Shown in pieces: positions 32,996-43,565 of a stretch of 64,000 nt of DNA. Position 1 is the first letter of the stretch. Each line of letters starts with the position of its first letter. Made by a program: the position numbers and the translations under genes. The notes under the pieces are model-generated. The model was given only the letters and a program-made list of their open reading frames with translations. It was not told the origin of the DNA and did no database searches. The stretch comes from Galaxea fascicularis (Eukaryota > Cnidaria > Anthozoa > Scleractinia > Euphylliidae), in assembly GCA_948470475.1 (NCBI GenBank), contig OX419344.1, forward strand, positions 16,928,495-16,992,494. Reading direction: 5' to 3'.

Positions 32996-33104
32996 TGAAG
33001 AGCAGATGGAGGTGGAAAGTGCACACGAGGAGTTCCAGTGTCATGAAGATACTGTCTACCGTTTGTATGGGATGTCTACCATACATTTATTCCGCATTGA
33101 CTGA
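32996..33104 (+). CDS. Acidic coding-like exon after LRR exon 1
   Basis: A 64 nt gap with GTAAGT and TGTCCAG ends separates this from the LRR exon. Spliced, the codon CT|T restores Leu, and the frame continues EEQMEVESAHEEFQCHEDTV, YRLYGMSTIHLFRID and stops. The same arrangement appears in R2 (identical), R3 (WEQIEIESALKELEYQYYKE, then TT and a stop) and R4-R6 (EELMEVKIAHEEF, then a stop). The EQ/EL-ME-V-AxEE pattern survives between very diverged units. It may be an alternative terminal exon, or intron sequence that happens to be open. Confidence 0.4.
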
Positions 33105-33256
33105 AAGCTGGCACTTGGTGCAAAACTCTCATTACATTATCAGTAGTAAGTCAAGCGCTACAACCAGTTGCAAAATTGTTGAGAAATTCGCAATCAAAAA
33201 CATCTTTTCTTTCTCTAAAACGCCGCTGTAAGAAATCTGTGAGATACAATGCACAT

Positions 33257-33348
33257 CCCCCTCCCTCTCCCCCTTTTAATGTTCTTTCTCAAAGTTTCGA
33301 GCATGGTGTTGCACTGTTAGCAACTTGATAAGAGGGGGAGGGGGAGGG
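33257..33348. repeat. Polypyrimidine/polypurine inverted repeat
   Basis: CCCCCTCCCTCTCCCCCTTT at one end and AGAGGGGGAGGGGGAGGG at the other form inverted arms around about 50 bases. The G-rich side could form a quadruplex or triplex. Copies are at 38856-38947 and, at a different unit position, 41641-41747, so it is probably a small mobile element. Confidence 0.7.
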
Positions 33349-35936
33349 AAAGCGGAAGATCATGGAAACATCATTAAAGGCCAAATGACGTACAGTGTCT
33401 CAAGTATTCTTGCAACTCGTTGTAGCATTTTGGTCATTTGACTGCTTCTTTGTTTGCTGTATCATCGCTGTTATAAAATTAACATTCAGTACGGGAAAAG
33501 CCGAATGCAAGAACAAAACCTATGGAATAATAAATAGCAACCAAATATTGGATAAGAGACTCAGCTCACTGAATGTTCACAATTTTAGGAGGCTATTTTA
33601 CAAAATTCAGTAATAAGCAAATAATCGAACAGATGTGAACTTAGCGATGAAGTTAAGAACAACAACTTAACACGCATTTAAATGGTTTGTAAACAAATAA
33701 CTCAAACCCAGCAGATAATTCAACCCTATTATCAATTCGGCAAAGACTCGGAGAGAAATTGTAATGAAGGCATTTTTCTTTTCATCCGCAAACACTCCCA
33801 AACAATGATTATTTTCTTTAATAATCTTCAAACGAGTCGATCGATGCTTTTAATGTTAGGCTACGTGTTGCTAATGTGTAATATACATATTCCAAAACCT
33901 TATCCCGGGAAATGAATTTCCATGGAACACAGTACACTCAAGTAACCGAAGAAAAAGGGACCAAAGGCAAGCATTTCAAAGTGCACTAAAAGGCACTTAA
34001 GTTTTGTAAAGGTGTTCGGATATTGGATAAAGAGCGTGGTTTGAGAGTCATGTTAAAGCTATGATATGCAAGCAACAGGTTCCTGGTATTCCTTTCCCTC
34101 CTTATGTCTCGTCATCCTACCCTGGGAGCAGTCTCGTTTGATCTTCCTTTACAAAATCGGGCAATCGACAAAATATTTTTTTCACAATGGCGTGCGGATT
34201 TTAGAATGATTGTGAGACCGTATTATAACAGACATTGACATAAATTTTCTGAACTGAAGGTCGAGTCGGGACACATGGCTGTGAACTTCATATTCATAAA
34301 GAAACAATATTGGTAGGGATGTTACTTTAAACAACTTTATATCAAACGTTTGAAAGACGATTACGTTAAAACTTAACAGAGGTATTGAAATTGAATAAAA
34401 GTGCAGAAGCATGTTTTTTTTTATTGCACAGATCGCGCTTGGTGATGATGCTATAGGTCATCAAAGTTATTTCTTTTAATAAACGGTTTTGTGCACAAGT
34501 TTTCTCTTCCAGAAGAAAACAAAGAAAGTTGATTTAGCACTGTGATCTGTTAAGACCTGTTTTGTTTCATATCTGACGTTCTTTTTTTTATTTTGACTTT
34601 TACTGAACGTTATTTATTTTTAAAGGGGAAGAATGTATCATGTTAGAATTGGAAGCATGCAATCTTACCTTCTAAAGCTTATTCAAAGATTTGGCCTCAC
34701 AACATGCACACCTAGTTTACTTCCCTGCCTGTCAACTCATGAAATTCTTTGTCCGAGCTGGATGCTTGGTCAGAAAATTGCTTGTTTTTACGTTTCCGAA
34801 GGCCTCCCGCGCAAAGACGAGTGAACTACTTAATGCCGTGCAAGAACAGCAATCTTGGTACTTTTATTCCGCGAGTTATCATTGGTACCGCACCCGGAAA
34901 AGAACATTGCATTGCTATTTTATTGGTTATGCACAACAAGTTCTTGCGCCAGCATTTGAATCGCGTGCGGTTATCGAGGCAGAAACAAAATTTTGGAGGC
35001 ACCTGCCATAAATATTTCGATGGTCGGTATTAGTCGTCGCACTCATGCATGCATATTCTTTACATAAACGCTTACTGATCAGTACCCTTCCCACTTGACC
35101 TGAACTGCACATTTAGCGGATTTACCAAAAGAAGCCCTTTTTATAGGCTTTATGGGTTACTGATACCATTAAGATAAAAGACAGAGTAGATTACCCATAC
35201 GTCTGTCTCTTTCTTTAGTTATTAGTTGATACTTGCAATATGAGACGTTAATATGACCTCCAGTCTCCATCGCACCAGAGGCTTTAACATCAAACAGAGA
35301 AATCGTCTTCGCTGCCATGCAGATCCGTTCCAAAACGACCAAAAAAGACAGACCAATAGATGAATCTCTTTTTTTCCATTGCAATAGTATCAGTAAAATT
35401 AATTATAAATCTTATATATAGCTATAAAGCGGCCTTTCTGTGGATTTATGAAAGAGTCCAATAAAGAGAGGGAAATGTTAGATGTTAGTTAATATCAGTT
35501 GCGATTCTATTGCATATTATTATTGCGCTTCCAAAACAATCCGATTGCGGAAGCTGCCCAAACAGGGATCGAAATTGCCGGAAAAAGTCTGGACTTTCCT
35601 TTTGGTGACTAGAAACGAAAAAAGTATTCGTCAATGCAAAAGCGTAGTAGTCAGATAGTGAGAAAGTGGACTCTTAGCTACCGTCACGCTTAATGATGCT
35701 CATCAGGCAGCCACTACAAATGAAAAATGGCTGCAAACATAGCAAAAATCGCAAGCAAACCGAACTTGGGCCGTTCTTGTAGCTCCACGGATGAAAAATA
35801 GCTAGTGATAATGACGTTTTCAGAAATCTTGAGCCTCCAGTGCCTTAGGACAGCACCACTTTCCATGGTAGTTTCATATAAAGAGTCACGAGATGCTATG
35901 GATCGTTTATGGGTGGAGAATCACTCTCAAAACGTA

Positions 35937-38389
35937 AACATAGGCACGCAATGCGTGCTTGAGCTATTTTGTGAAGAGTGGTAAAATGTTGATAAGATAG
36001 GGAGAAGTCAGAAAATGGTGAATGGTGAGTCATTTAACTGTGGCGCTTTTGGTTTTTGCTATGGTATCGGAGAAGTACGAGCAAACTGTTTTTCATTTGA
36101 TTTTTGTTTAGTTTTCTTATTTCTAAGACTGATTTTGAGTTTGATTTGTACCAATTAAATAGTCATTCATTCTACATTTTTTGAAACAAGAGTTTCATTA
36201 ATTCCGCAATAACCGATATGTAATATATTTTCTATTATTTGTTTATTTTCTTTCTCCGCACTTTCGCAAACACTATATTCTTCCGGTCCCTCAAAACCCC
36301 CAAAATATACGTACACATGCTGAAACAGTTCCAGGACCACATGAAGAAATATTCGCAAACAAACGAACCACCAAAGACACCGTAATATACAACACCAGCA
36401 AAAACAAATCAACGTTGAACAAATAGTACTGATAACGAATATAAATGTAATTGCCATAATTTATCGATTTCTGATGTGCTTTGTACTTTTTACTTCGGAC
36501 AGCAAAAATAGCCCGACCTAAACAAACGCTCTTATTTTAGTGTTGGGCCTTTTGCTGACAACGTCTGTGTACAGTAAGCAGATGAGCGTAACACCGCGTT
36601 ATATCCCGAAATAAGGGCAATATTAAACTTACCGACTCGAAAACAAACCACCACTTAATTCCAAAATAAGCTCATCCGAATTAAGAGCGTCAACAGTTGT
36701 ACAATGTTAAAAAACCCGATCAACAGACAAACAACGGATCGAAATCCGCCAATAAGAAGAAGAGAAAATTGAAGTTGAGAAAAGTAACCAATAAAAAACG
36801 GTTAAAAGTGACCAATCATTGTAACAGAAAATAAATTCAATTAGAAGTTGTTGTAAACAAGTTGAATTGACCACGTGCAAATCTTGTGATTGATCAAAGG
36901 TCGTGTTGGATGCACGTGACCGATCAAAGATCGGAGTCGCATTTAACCAACAGCGTTGCGTTATTCATGTGGGAATTAACCAAAGAACTTGCTATTACCC
37001 AACGTATGCACGTGATAGATCAAAGTTGAAAATCGCATTTGATAAACAGGCCTGTATGTCTTGGTGCCTGTTTACACGTGAGAGACAAAAGTAATTTGAC
37101 AAATGACCTTGCTCACTATCCGAAATCACCATTTTCATTGTTTAACATAAAAACGGCTTCACTTCAAGGGGAACAAATATCCAGATTAAGGATTCCCTTC
37201 CATAGCATTTTTCTTCCGTGCAAATATCACTTGTGGAAACAGCCACTTCTGATCAGACTAATATTTATAGTTTTCAAATCCGTCAAACATATGTTTATTT
37301 TCGTCACACAATGTTCTTGCGGTTTTGACAAAATAAGCAAAGGAACCAAAAAAAAAAAAGAAAAATTACAAAACTAAGCACTCGTCCACTTCGAAACGAA
37401 ATATTTGCTCCCCGAGTAGGAACCGCTCAACCAAATTACCTTGATGCTGAATCAATTACCACTAGCATTATTCGTTTAACGTTTTTTGCCGCTTTTCACC
37501 GCCTGTATTATTTCCGATAATCAGAGCATTCAATCAGTTCAATGGCATATAGTAATATGCGATTTAAAGAACACTGCTTGATCTCAGAACGGCATTTCTT
37601 CCCCGCTAGGTCTCTCGCGGTTACACCACGGGTTGTTTGAATAACGCGACGTTTTAATTCTCAAAAACTAAATTTCATTGTTTTTAACCCTTAAAAATTC
37701 TCCTCAGAAGTGGTCGAGTGCCACTAACATAGTTCTACTTTCGTTTTCATCGGGAGAGATGAAAAACTCCGGCTGATATTTGCTAACAATGGGAAAGGAA
37801 TGAGCTGCTCGTTTCAGCAGACGGTCATTGGAGAGGAAAGATTGCGTGACGAACCAAAAGAGCGTCTGCGAAGGAGACTAAACACACGGTTGTTATAACC
37901 AACAAGCCGCGGCCGTAAACTTCAAATACTTTCGTCCCCACCTTACTACCTTCATCATCCATCGAAACAGCACAACTCATACTTCATTCTAATCTGACTC
38001 CAGTATCTCACGCCTATCGTTGTTATTCACGCATGCGTTAAATATACAAACCCTTTTCTCCGGAAAGACTACCATAATGGTGGTACCCCATGGCGTGATA
38101 GTAATAAATAAATCACGCAAAAGCAGATAGATGACGCGTGACATTCCACGCTGATGTTCCTTTGAGCGTAATCAACACGCATGTGTAACTTAGTCTCAGT
38201 GCTGACCATCACTGACCACATGCTTTCAAAAACACTTTAAAACAGGGAATTAGATTGACCGCTGGCTGAAACAATGCCATCTAAAGAAACCTTTATTTCA
38301 TTGGTTCAAGGCAGAACCACCCGACCAAGGAAGAATTTCTTGAGCTTCATGCTGACATAGAGCGATTTTGTTTACACAAAATAGCTCAA
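35937..38389. mobile_element. 2.45 kb insertion in R2, family unknown
   Basis: Comparison with R1 shows exactly where this segment was added. Near its ends lie TTGAGCTATTTTGTG (35959-35973) and CACAAAATAGCTCAA (38375-38389), 15 bp inverted repeats. Outside the left one is a 20 bp stub containing the palindrome GCACGCAATGCGTGC. The right end carries a small hairpin (GAGCGATTTTGT/ACAAAATAGCTC). No transposase is recognised. A 96-codon hydrophobic minus-strand frame (36167-36457) and a degenerate tandem repeat with GCACGTGA words (36885-37080) lie inside. Confidence 0.7.
36885..37080. repeat. Degenerate tandem repeat in the R2 insert
   Basis: GATGCACGTGACCGATCAAA, then TCGCATTTAACCAACAG is echoed about 105 bases later by GTATGCACGTGATAGATCAA, then TCGCATTTGATAAACAG. 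A third partial copy (CACGTGCAAATCTTGTGATT) precedes them. Confidence 0.6.
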
Positions 38390-38458
38390 AAACGGCTGGT
38401 AGTCAATGGGCTAATAACGAAGGTTTGTGGACAGCATGTTTTGATTGATTGTTAATAG

Positions 38459-38530
38459 GTTCCTGCATAACAACCAGCTGAAAGGCCTGCCTCCAGGAGT
38501 TTTTGATCACAATACAGGACTGTCGTCTCT
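38459..38530 (+). CDS. LRR exon 2 of the array (72 nt)
   Basis: Same acceptor and donor as LRR exon 1. It encodes FLHNNQLKGLPPGVFDHN then TGLSSL. It differs from exon 1 by AAG to AAC (Lys to Asn) and GAC to GGC (Asp to Gly), both in the variable part of the repeat. Class 2-2 phase is preserved. It is followed at 38595 by the same acidic coding-like exon, ending at 38703. Confidence 0.85.
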
Positions 38531-39558
38531 GTAAGTGCAACTCTTCTTTACTTTTGTATTCCGAATTATCATTGATGCTATTGGGTCTGTCCAGTGAAGA
38601 GCAGATGGAGGTGGAAAGTGCACACGAGGAGTTCCAGTGTCATGAAGATACTGTCTACCGTTTGTATGGGATGTCTACCATACATTTATTCCGCATTGAC
38701 TGAAAGCTGGCACTTGGTGCAAAACTCTCATTACATTATCAGTAGTAAGTCAAGCGCTACAACCAGTTGCAAAATTGTTGAGAAATTCGCAATCAAAAAC
38801 ATCTTTTCTTTCTCTAAAACGCCGCTGTAAGAAATCTGTGAGATACAATGCACATCCCCCTCCCTCTCCCCCTTTTAATGTTCTTTCTCAAAGTTTCGAG
38901 CATGGTGTTGCACTGTTAGCAACTTGATAAGAGGGGGAGGGGGAGGGAAAGCGGAAGATCATGGAAACATCATTAAAGGCCAAATGACGTACAGTGTCTC
39001 AAGTATTCTTGCAACTCGTTGTAGCATTTTGGTCATTTGACTGCTTCTTTGTTTGCTGTATCATCGCTGTTATAAAATTAACATTCAGTACGGGAAAAGC
39101 CGAATGCAAGAACAAAACCTATGGAACAATTAATAGTTCACAATTTTAGAAGGCTATTTTACAAAATTAATAAGCAAATAATGGAACACATGTGAACTTA
39201 GTGATGAAGTTGAGAAGAACAACTTACGCATTTAAATGTTTTATAAACAAATAACTCAAACCGAGCAGATAGTTCGCCCCATTTATTTAACAATTCGGGA
39301 AAGACTCCGAGAGAAATTGTAATGAAGGCATTTTTCTGTTCATCTGCAAACACTCCCAAACAATGACTATTTTCTTTACTAATCTTCAAACTAGTCGATC
39401 GATGCTTTTAATGTTAGGCTACGCGTTACTAATGTGTAATATTTAGCGACACACCGCATAAAAAATAGCTACAGATTCCAAAACCCTATTCCGAGAAATG
39501 AACTTCCCTGGAAGACAGTACACTCCTGTAGCCGAAAAAAAAGGGATCAAAGGCAAAC

Positions 39559-40302
39559 ATGGCCCGGCCCGGCCAAACGGATCCAACATGTTGATGCAAC
39601 ATCATCCAGCATTGTTGAATCCAACATGTTGCACTCGTTTGGCCACCATGTTGCACGATGTTGCATGATGTTAGATTATGTTGAACGAAGTTTGATTTCC
39701 ATCAAACATCGTCTTCAACATCATCCAACATTTCTTTTGTTCTTAAGTGTGAACAAACATGTTGCATTCGTTTGGCCACCGTGTTCAACATTGTTTAACG
39801 CGCGCATGCCCACTAAGCCGACATCGCGGGTATATGTTTCCATGGCAATGATTCACTGTTTATACTTGCTTTATGCGTTCCGCGTGGATGTTAAGATACG
39901 GTATGGTGAATGAGGAAAGTTTTCAGTCGCTGTCCGAAGAAAGTACAAGCGATCTCTCCGCTAACAGAAAAAGAAAGGGAAAAGCAGCCGTTGAAAACCC
40001 GAGAACTTTGAAATCAAGAAGATGGTGCGACGCAGAGGTAGATAGACTTATCGAACTACTTGTAAGCTATCGCCGCCCTCGAAATACGAAACTGGAAACT
40101 TAGGGATCGATAAGTTTCTCCTGTCGCGAGGAATCGTAGAGTCACAGTTAATCTTTCGGCTACAGCTATCACTTTGTGACCCATGTGTTGAATCCAACAT
40201 GTTGCATTCGTTTGGCCACCTCGTCCAACAATGTGCATTATCGTCCAACAATGTTGGATTCAACAATGTTGGATGATGTTGGATCCGTTTGGCCGGGCCT
40301 TT
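39559..40302. mobile_element. Harbinger-like element with CAACATGTTG iterations
   Basis: The ends read GGCCCGGCCAAACGGATCC and, reversed, GGCCCGGCCAAACGGATCC, a long terminal inverted repeat that continues into CAACAT words. Inside, CAACATGTTG, CCAACAATGTTGG and TTGGCCACC-type words are iterated at both ends. The interior has a Myb/SANT-like ORF, an accessory protein typical of PIF/Harbinger elements; no DDE nuclease is seen. The target duplication is not clear. Confidence 0.75.
39903..40103 (+). CDS. Myb/SANT-like protein fragment of the Harbinger-like element
   Basis: From ATG at 39903 the frame encodes MVNEESFQSLSEESTSDLSA, a basic patch NRKRKGKAAVENPRTLKSRR and then WCDAEVDRLIELLVSYRRP, ending after 66 codons. 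RRWxDxEVxRLIELL is the first helix of a Myb/SANT-like (MADF/trihelix) DNA-binding domain of the kind encoded beside the Harbinger nuclease. The rest of the domain is missing, so it is truncated or continues in a lost exon. An upstream ATG at 39873 is possible but less protein-like. Confidence 0.6.
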   Translation: MVNEESFQSLSEESTSDLSANRKRKGKAAVENPRTLKSRRWCDAEVDRLIELLVSYRRPRNTKLET

Positions 40303-40429
40303 ACACAGTGTGTCGGTCTTTTGTTTGTCGCTGCTTTTTATATATAAATATGCTTCAAATATGATTTCCAGTGCTTTTGTGTAGGCAATACTCAAGGACA
40401 TTCTAACTGTTATAATCTGTATAATTTCA

Positions 40430-40605
40430 TTCGACATTGCCTATCTATTCTGTTTCATTTTGAGGGAGCTCATAGCTCATAAGCCCAGTGGTTTCTTAAC
40501 ATGAGCTTCCTCGCCATTTTATTTCAAATAATTTTTCATAATTTGTATCTTATATTTTATCTCTTATGAAATGGCAAATAAACTGAACTGAACTGAACTA
40601 CAACA
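40430..40605 (+). mobile_element. LINE 3' untranslated end with CTGAA tail
   Basis: The sequence runs through ATGGCAAATAAACTGAACTG and ends in four CTGAA/TGAAC pentamers (40589-40605), a simple-repeat tail like that of CR1/L2 LINEs. No coding part remains. Confidence 0.55.
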
Positions 40606-41640
40606 TTTCGTGAACCAAACAATGCCCTTAACTTTGTTAGTGCTTTTGCATAAGATCTGAAAAGTAGCAGTAGGTCACCAGGGATCTTGTCATGCTTGCC
40701 TTGGCCCCTGATTATATTGTTTAATTACAGAGCACGATTGTTGTCGGTGTCCCTCTGCACGTCCGTGCAAGTTTCCACGTATCCGCGCATGTATCCTACA
40801 TGACTTGCATCGAACAGGTCACGCTGAAAGTTGTGTATATACAACGCATGGTTGGTTAACGATTTGTGGTTCCTTTTCACGATCATTAAGGTATTAACAT
40901 GATTTGAGGCTACGAAACGCGGGTTAGATGATTATATGTACTTTGCATTTTGACGCTAAGAACGATCTAGCAGGATAAGCCGAAGGTTGACTGCTTTGAA
41001 TCGCTTTGAATGGCAAAAAATCACGAATAGACTCTCTTGTTTGTTCAGCTGACGGTAAAGACTGGAATAGGTTTATTATTCTGAGCAGTAGCGAGTCAAA
41101 AGAACTAAGCGTAGATTGAATGATCACAGTTGAAGGAACTATCACCGTCAAGTTTACTATATATTAGACATAACTTTATGCTGAATGGATTCTTTTGTTG
41201 TACAAAAAGTTAAAAAAGTTAAGCATGACTGAAAGAAATGCTGAGCACTTCTTGTCTGGATGCGATTTCCCACGCAATGGTTACCGCACCCCACTCGCAG
41301 GTTTCCTTCCTTAAGTTGTTTTACGATCGTGTTTGCGTGCGGAGTTTGCTATGATTATGAGACCGTAATTTTACAGGCATTGAGCACACATGTATATGAA
41401 TATACTTATAAGGCAAAAAAGGAGCAGGGCTGTTGCTTCGGAAAACTTAATATCATAAACGTTTACCAGTAACAAAAGTGCATGAGGCCGGATTGCTTTT
41501 TATTGCACAGACCGGGCTTTGTGGCAATGCTGTAAGCCATTAAAGCTACAATCTTGGACAAAACTACTTGAGAAAACTGGCCTCTTCGCGCCCAAAAATC
41601 GTTCACGAAAACCTCTGGCTCAACAGTATTACTATAGTAA

Positions 41641-41747
41641 CTTCCCCCTCCCCCTCCCCCTATTTAATGTTGAATTTAGGAAGCTGCAAATTCTTAGGCA
41701 AACGTTTACCACAAACAACATTGAATTGGGGGAGGGGGGTGGGGTGG
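41641..41747. repeat. Polypyrimidine/polypurine inverted repeat, third copy
   Basis: CTTCCCCCTCCCCCTCCCCC and GGGGGAGGGGGGTGGGGTGG flank about 65 bases including TTTAATGTTGAA. It is similar in design to 33257-33348 but inserted at a different place relative to the unit. Confidence 0.65.
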
Positions 41748-41959
41748 TGAAACTCGGTTGTTAGTGTTCTCACAAAAAGACAGATTATGCACAACGACAG
41801 GAATAAACTAATGAAATAGGATCATTAGCATCCGGAAAAAAATATGATGAACACAATTGATTGGTAATAGGCAGCTTAATAAGCTAAACAAACTAAACAG
41901 GCGCAGACATTAACAATGAATGGTTACAAAATGTTATGAAATATATGAATTGATTTTGG

Positions 41960-42120
41960 ATAGTAAATTAGGTGTCTCAATATAATCCTCCTCGCCTTCT
42001 AGAGCTGCGAATAGCTTTGCGATTTGATTTCTTGAACGCCAGTGTTGGTAGATTACGTACTTGCGATGGGAGGCAATTCCACGCTTTCGCGCCCTCACAC
42101 ATGTCCAATATACACGAACT
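41960..42120 (-). pseudogene. LINE C-terminal fragment
   Basis: The minus strand encodes CEGAKAWNCLPSQVRNLPTL then AFKKSNRKAIRSSRRRGLY and a stop. This is the GAxxWNxLPxxVRxxxTLxxFK C-terminal signature of CR1/Jockey-like LINEs. Only about 50 codons survive. Confidence 0.55.
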
Positions 42121-42284
42121 GAGTCGGGTCACGATGAAAATCAACAAACTACAGTTTCAAAATACGTGAAATAATAATCACAATAGTCCGAAGAGTAAAA
42201 AAGTTACTTGCATCTTCCCTTCGATTCATACCTCTTTATAGAATCCAATATGTCCAGTATCGGAAATTGCATTTCCAAAAGCCT

Positions 42285-42520
42285 CCGTTGGCTCCACATA
42301 CCTGAATTTTTCCCACCACCAGCATTTCCGAAAGTCGGGTCGACTTTTCAAATACAACTCATTACAAACTAAACGGGTCGATACAACCGACAACACTTTC
42401 CAAGTCTCGCGGCCTCCGGTGAACTCCACATACGCGACTTTTTCTAAGTCTCTCACCACCAGACATTTCTAAAAGACGGGTCGACTTTTCTAATGACGGC
42501 TCGACACAAACTAGAAGTGT
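42285..42520. repeat. Tandem pair of about 132 bp with GGGTCGACTTTT
   Basis: TCCACATACCTGAATTTTTC, then CACCACCAGCATTTC and GTCGGGTCGACTTTTC is repeated as TCCACATACGCGACTTTTTC, CACCACCAGACATTTC and GACGGGTCGACTTTTC. A further GACGGGTCGTC and AAAAAGTCGACCC follow at 42628-42655. Confidence 0.6.
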
Positions 42521-42879
42521 CGTCAGGACCCGTCACCGTTTGACAAACGGTTCCTCCAACCTTCTTTCATGTAGGAACTTCCTGTTACTTTACTTCCGCT
42601 CCAACCATGACCTGACCTCCGCTTGACGGGTCGTCTACACTAAAAAGTCGACCCAACTCAGTTCGTGTGTATTGGACAACCCGCTTTCGCGCCAAAGCAT
42701 AATAAAGAGTTCCGCTGTTGAGTCAGACGTGAAAATTTCGTATGATATTTGTAACAAGATGAAGCCCTCGTGTTCAACACGGGTTTCAATAAGTTTTGAA
42801 ATAGCCGTCTGAGCTTGCTAAAGTAAGCGGCGACCTGATTAATTTGTTTTAATCATTTTGGTGAAATCTAGACAAAGTA

Positions 42880-43565
42880 GGAGGCGGTGAGAGTTAAATT
42901 CTGACAAACTAGGCGGCGATTTTCGCCGGTTGCCGGCTTCTAATGAAACCCCTGGTGTTGTATGAAGGAATCGAGCTGGACTTGACAAATGTTTCAGCGA
43001 TAGCTTCTGGAGCAGAGTCATTTAAAACATCATACATAGACTGTAAGATAGCTTCAAAGTAAAGCAGATGAATGGGTAATATTTTTGAAGAAATAAAAAA
43101 AGGAATAGCATGAGTTCTTGGATTTAGAAAATGCATGATACGTAGTGCACGTTTTTGTAGCAACAATAATTTGTTAAGATGGGCTTTTGCGGCTTGGCCC
43201 CAAGCAGTCAAACCATATGTAAAGTAGGGAAGGATGAGGGAAAAATATATACTTCTTAAAGTACAGAAATGAAGGGAAGTGTCTTAGACAAGCTATTACT
43301 CCAACAATTTTACTAATCTTCACGGCGATATAGTCTACGTGATATTCCCGGGACAAATGATTGTCAATCAGAACACCTAAGTACATAATATATTCCTTAC
43401 ATTCCAGATCTGACGATATGCTGGTGCTGTTGTCTATTACTTTTAGTTTAATCTCATAATTTAGCGATCGCGTACCCTTCGGTGACCAGTTTAAACCGCT
43501 TTTTGTGCCATGTCTGATTCCGATTTTATGCAAGATTTCCGCACAGCCCCATACAGTAATCATGG
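42880..43565 (-). pseudogene. LINE reverse transcriptase 3' half
   Basis: Minus-strand frames encode TRSLNYEIKLKVIDNSTSIS, CKEYIMYLGVLIDNHLSREY and HVDYIAVKISKIVGVIACLR. After a frameshift come TAWGQAAKAHLNKLLLLQKR, ALRIMHFLNPRTHAIPFFIS and PSYNTRGFIRSRQPAKIAA. This is the thumb/connection region of a CR1-like LINE reverse transcriptase, 5' truncated and with a single main frameshift. It is inserted in unit R3. Confidence 0.8.

Larger units (their letters stand above)
30386..33532 (+). repeat. LRR-array unit R1 (subtype A)
   Basis: A 3147 bp unit repeated head-to-tail as R2 with only a handful of substitutions by eye. It carries one LRR exon (32860-32931) and a short downstream coding-like exon (32996-33104). 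A polypyrimidine/polypurine inverted repeat sits at 33257-33348. The other frames inside (for example 31544-31864) look non-coding. It starts AATAGCAACCAAATATTGG. Confidence 0.9.
33533..39131 (+). repeat. LRR-array unit R2 (subtype A), interrupted
   Basis: The R2 sequence follows R1 base for base with few differences up to 35936. It is interrupted by 35937-38389, and resumes at AAACGGCTGGTAGTCAATGG to about 39131. Without the insert it is about 3146 bp, the same as R1. The insert is absent from R1, so it arrived after the duplication, or R1 was copied from an insert-free allele. Confidence 0.9.

Noticed and set aside
36167..36457. Hydrophobic 96-codon minus-strand frame as a membrane protein
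   Set aside because: Phe/Ile/Cys-rich translation of AT-rich DNA inside a mobile insert; no relatives recognised and no supporting splice or start context.
30386..39131. R1/R2 duplication as a pure assembly artefact (uncollapsed haplotypes)
   Set aside because: Not fully excluded, but R3-R7 show the same head-to-tail organisation at different ages, so real tandem duplication is the simpler reading. Long reads spanning R1-R2 would settle it.
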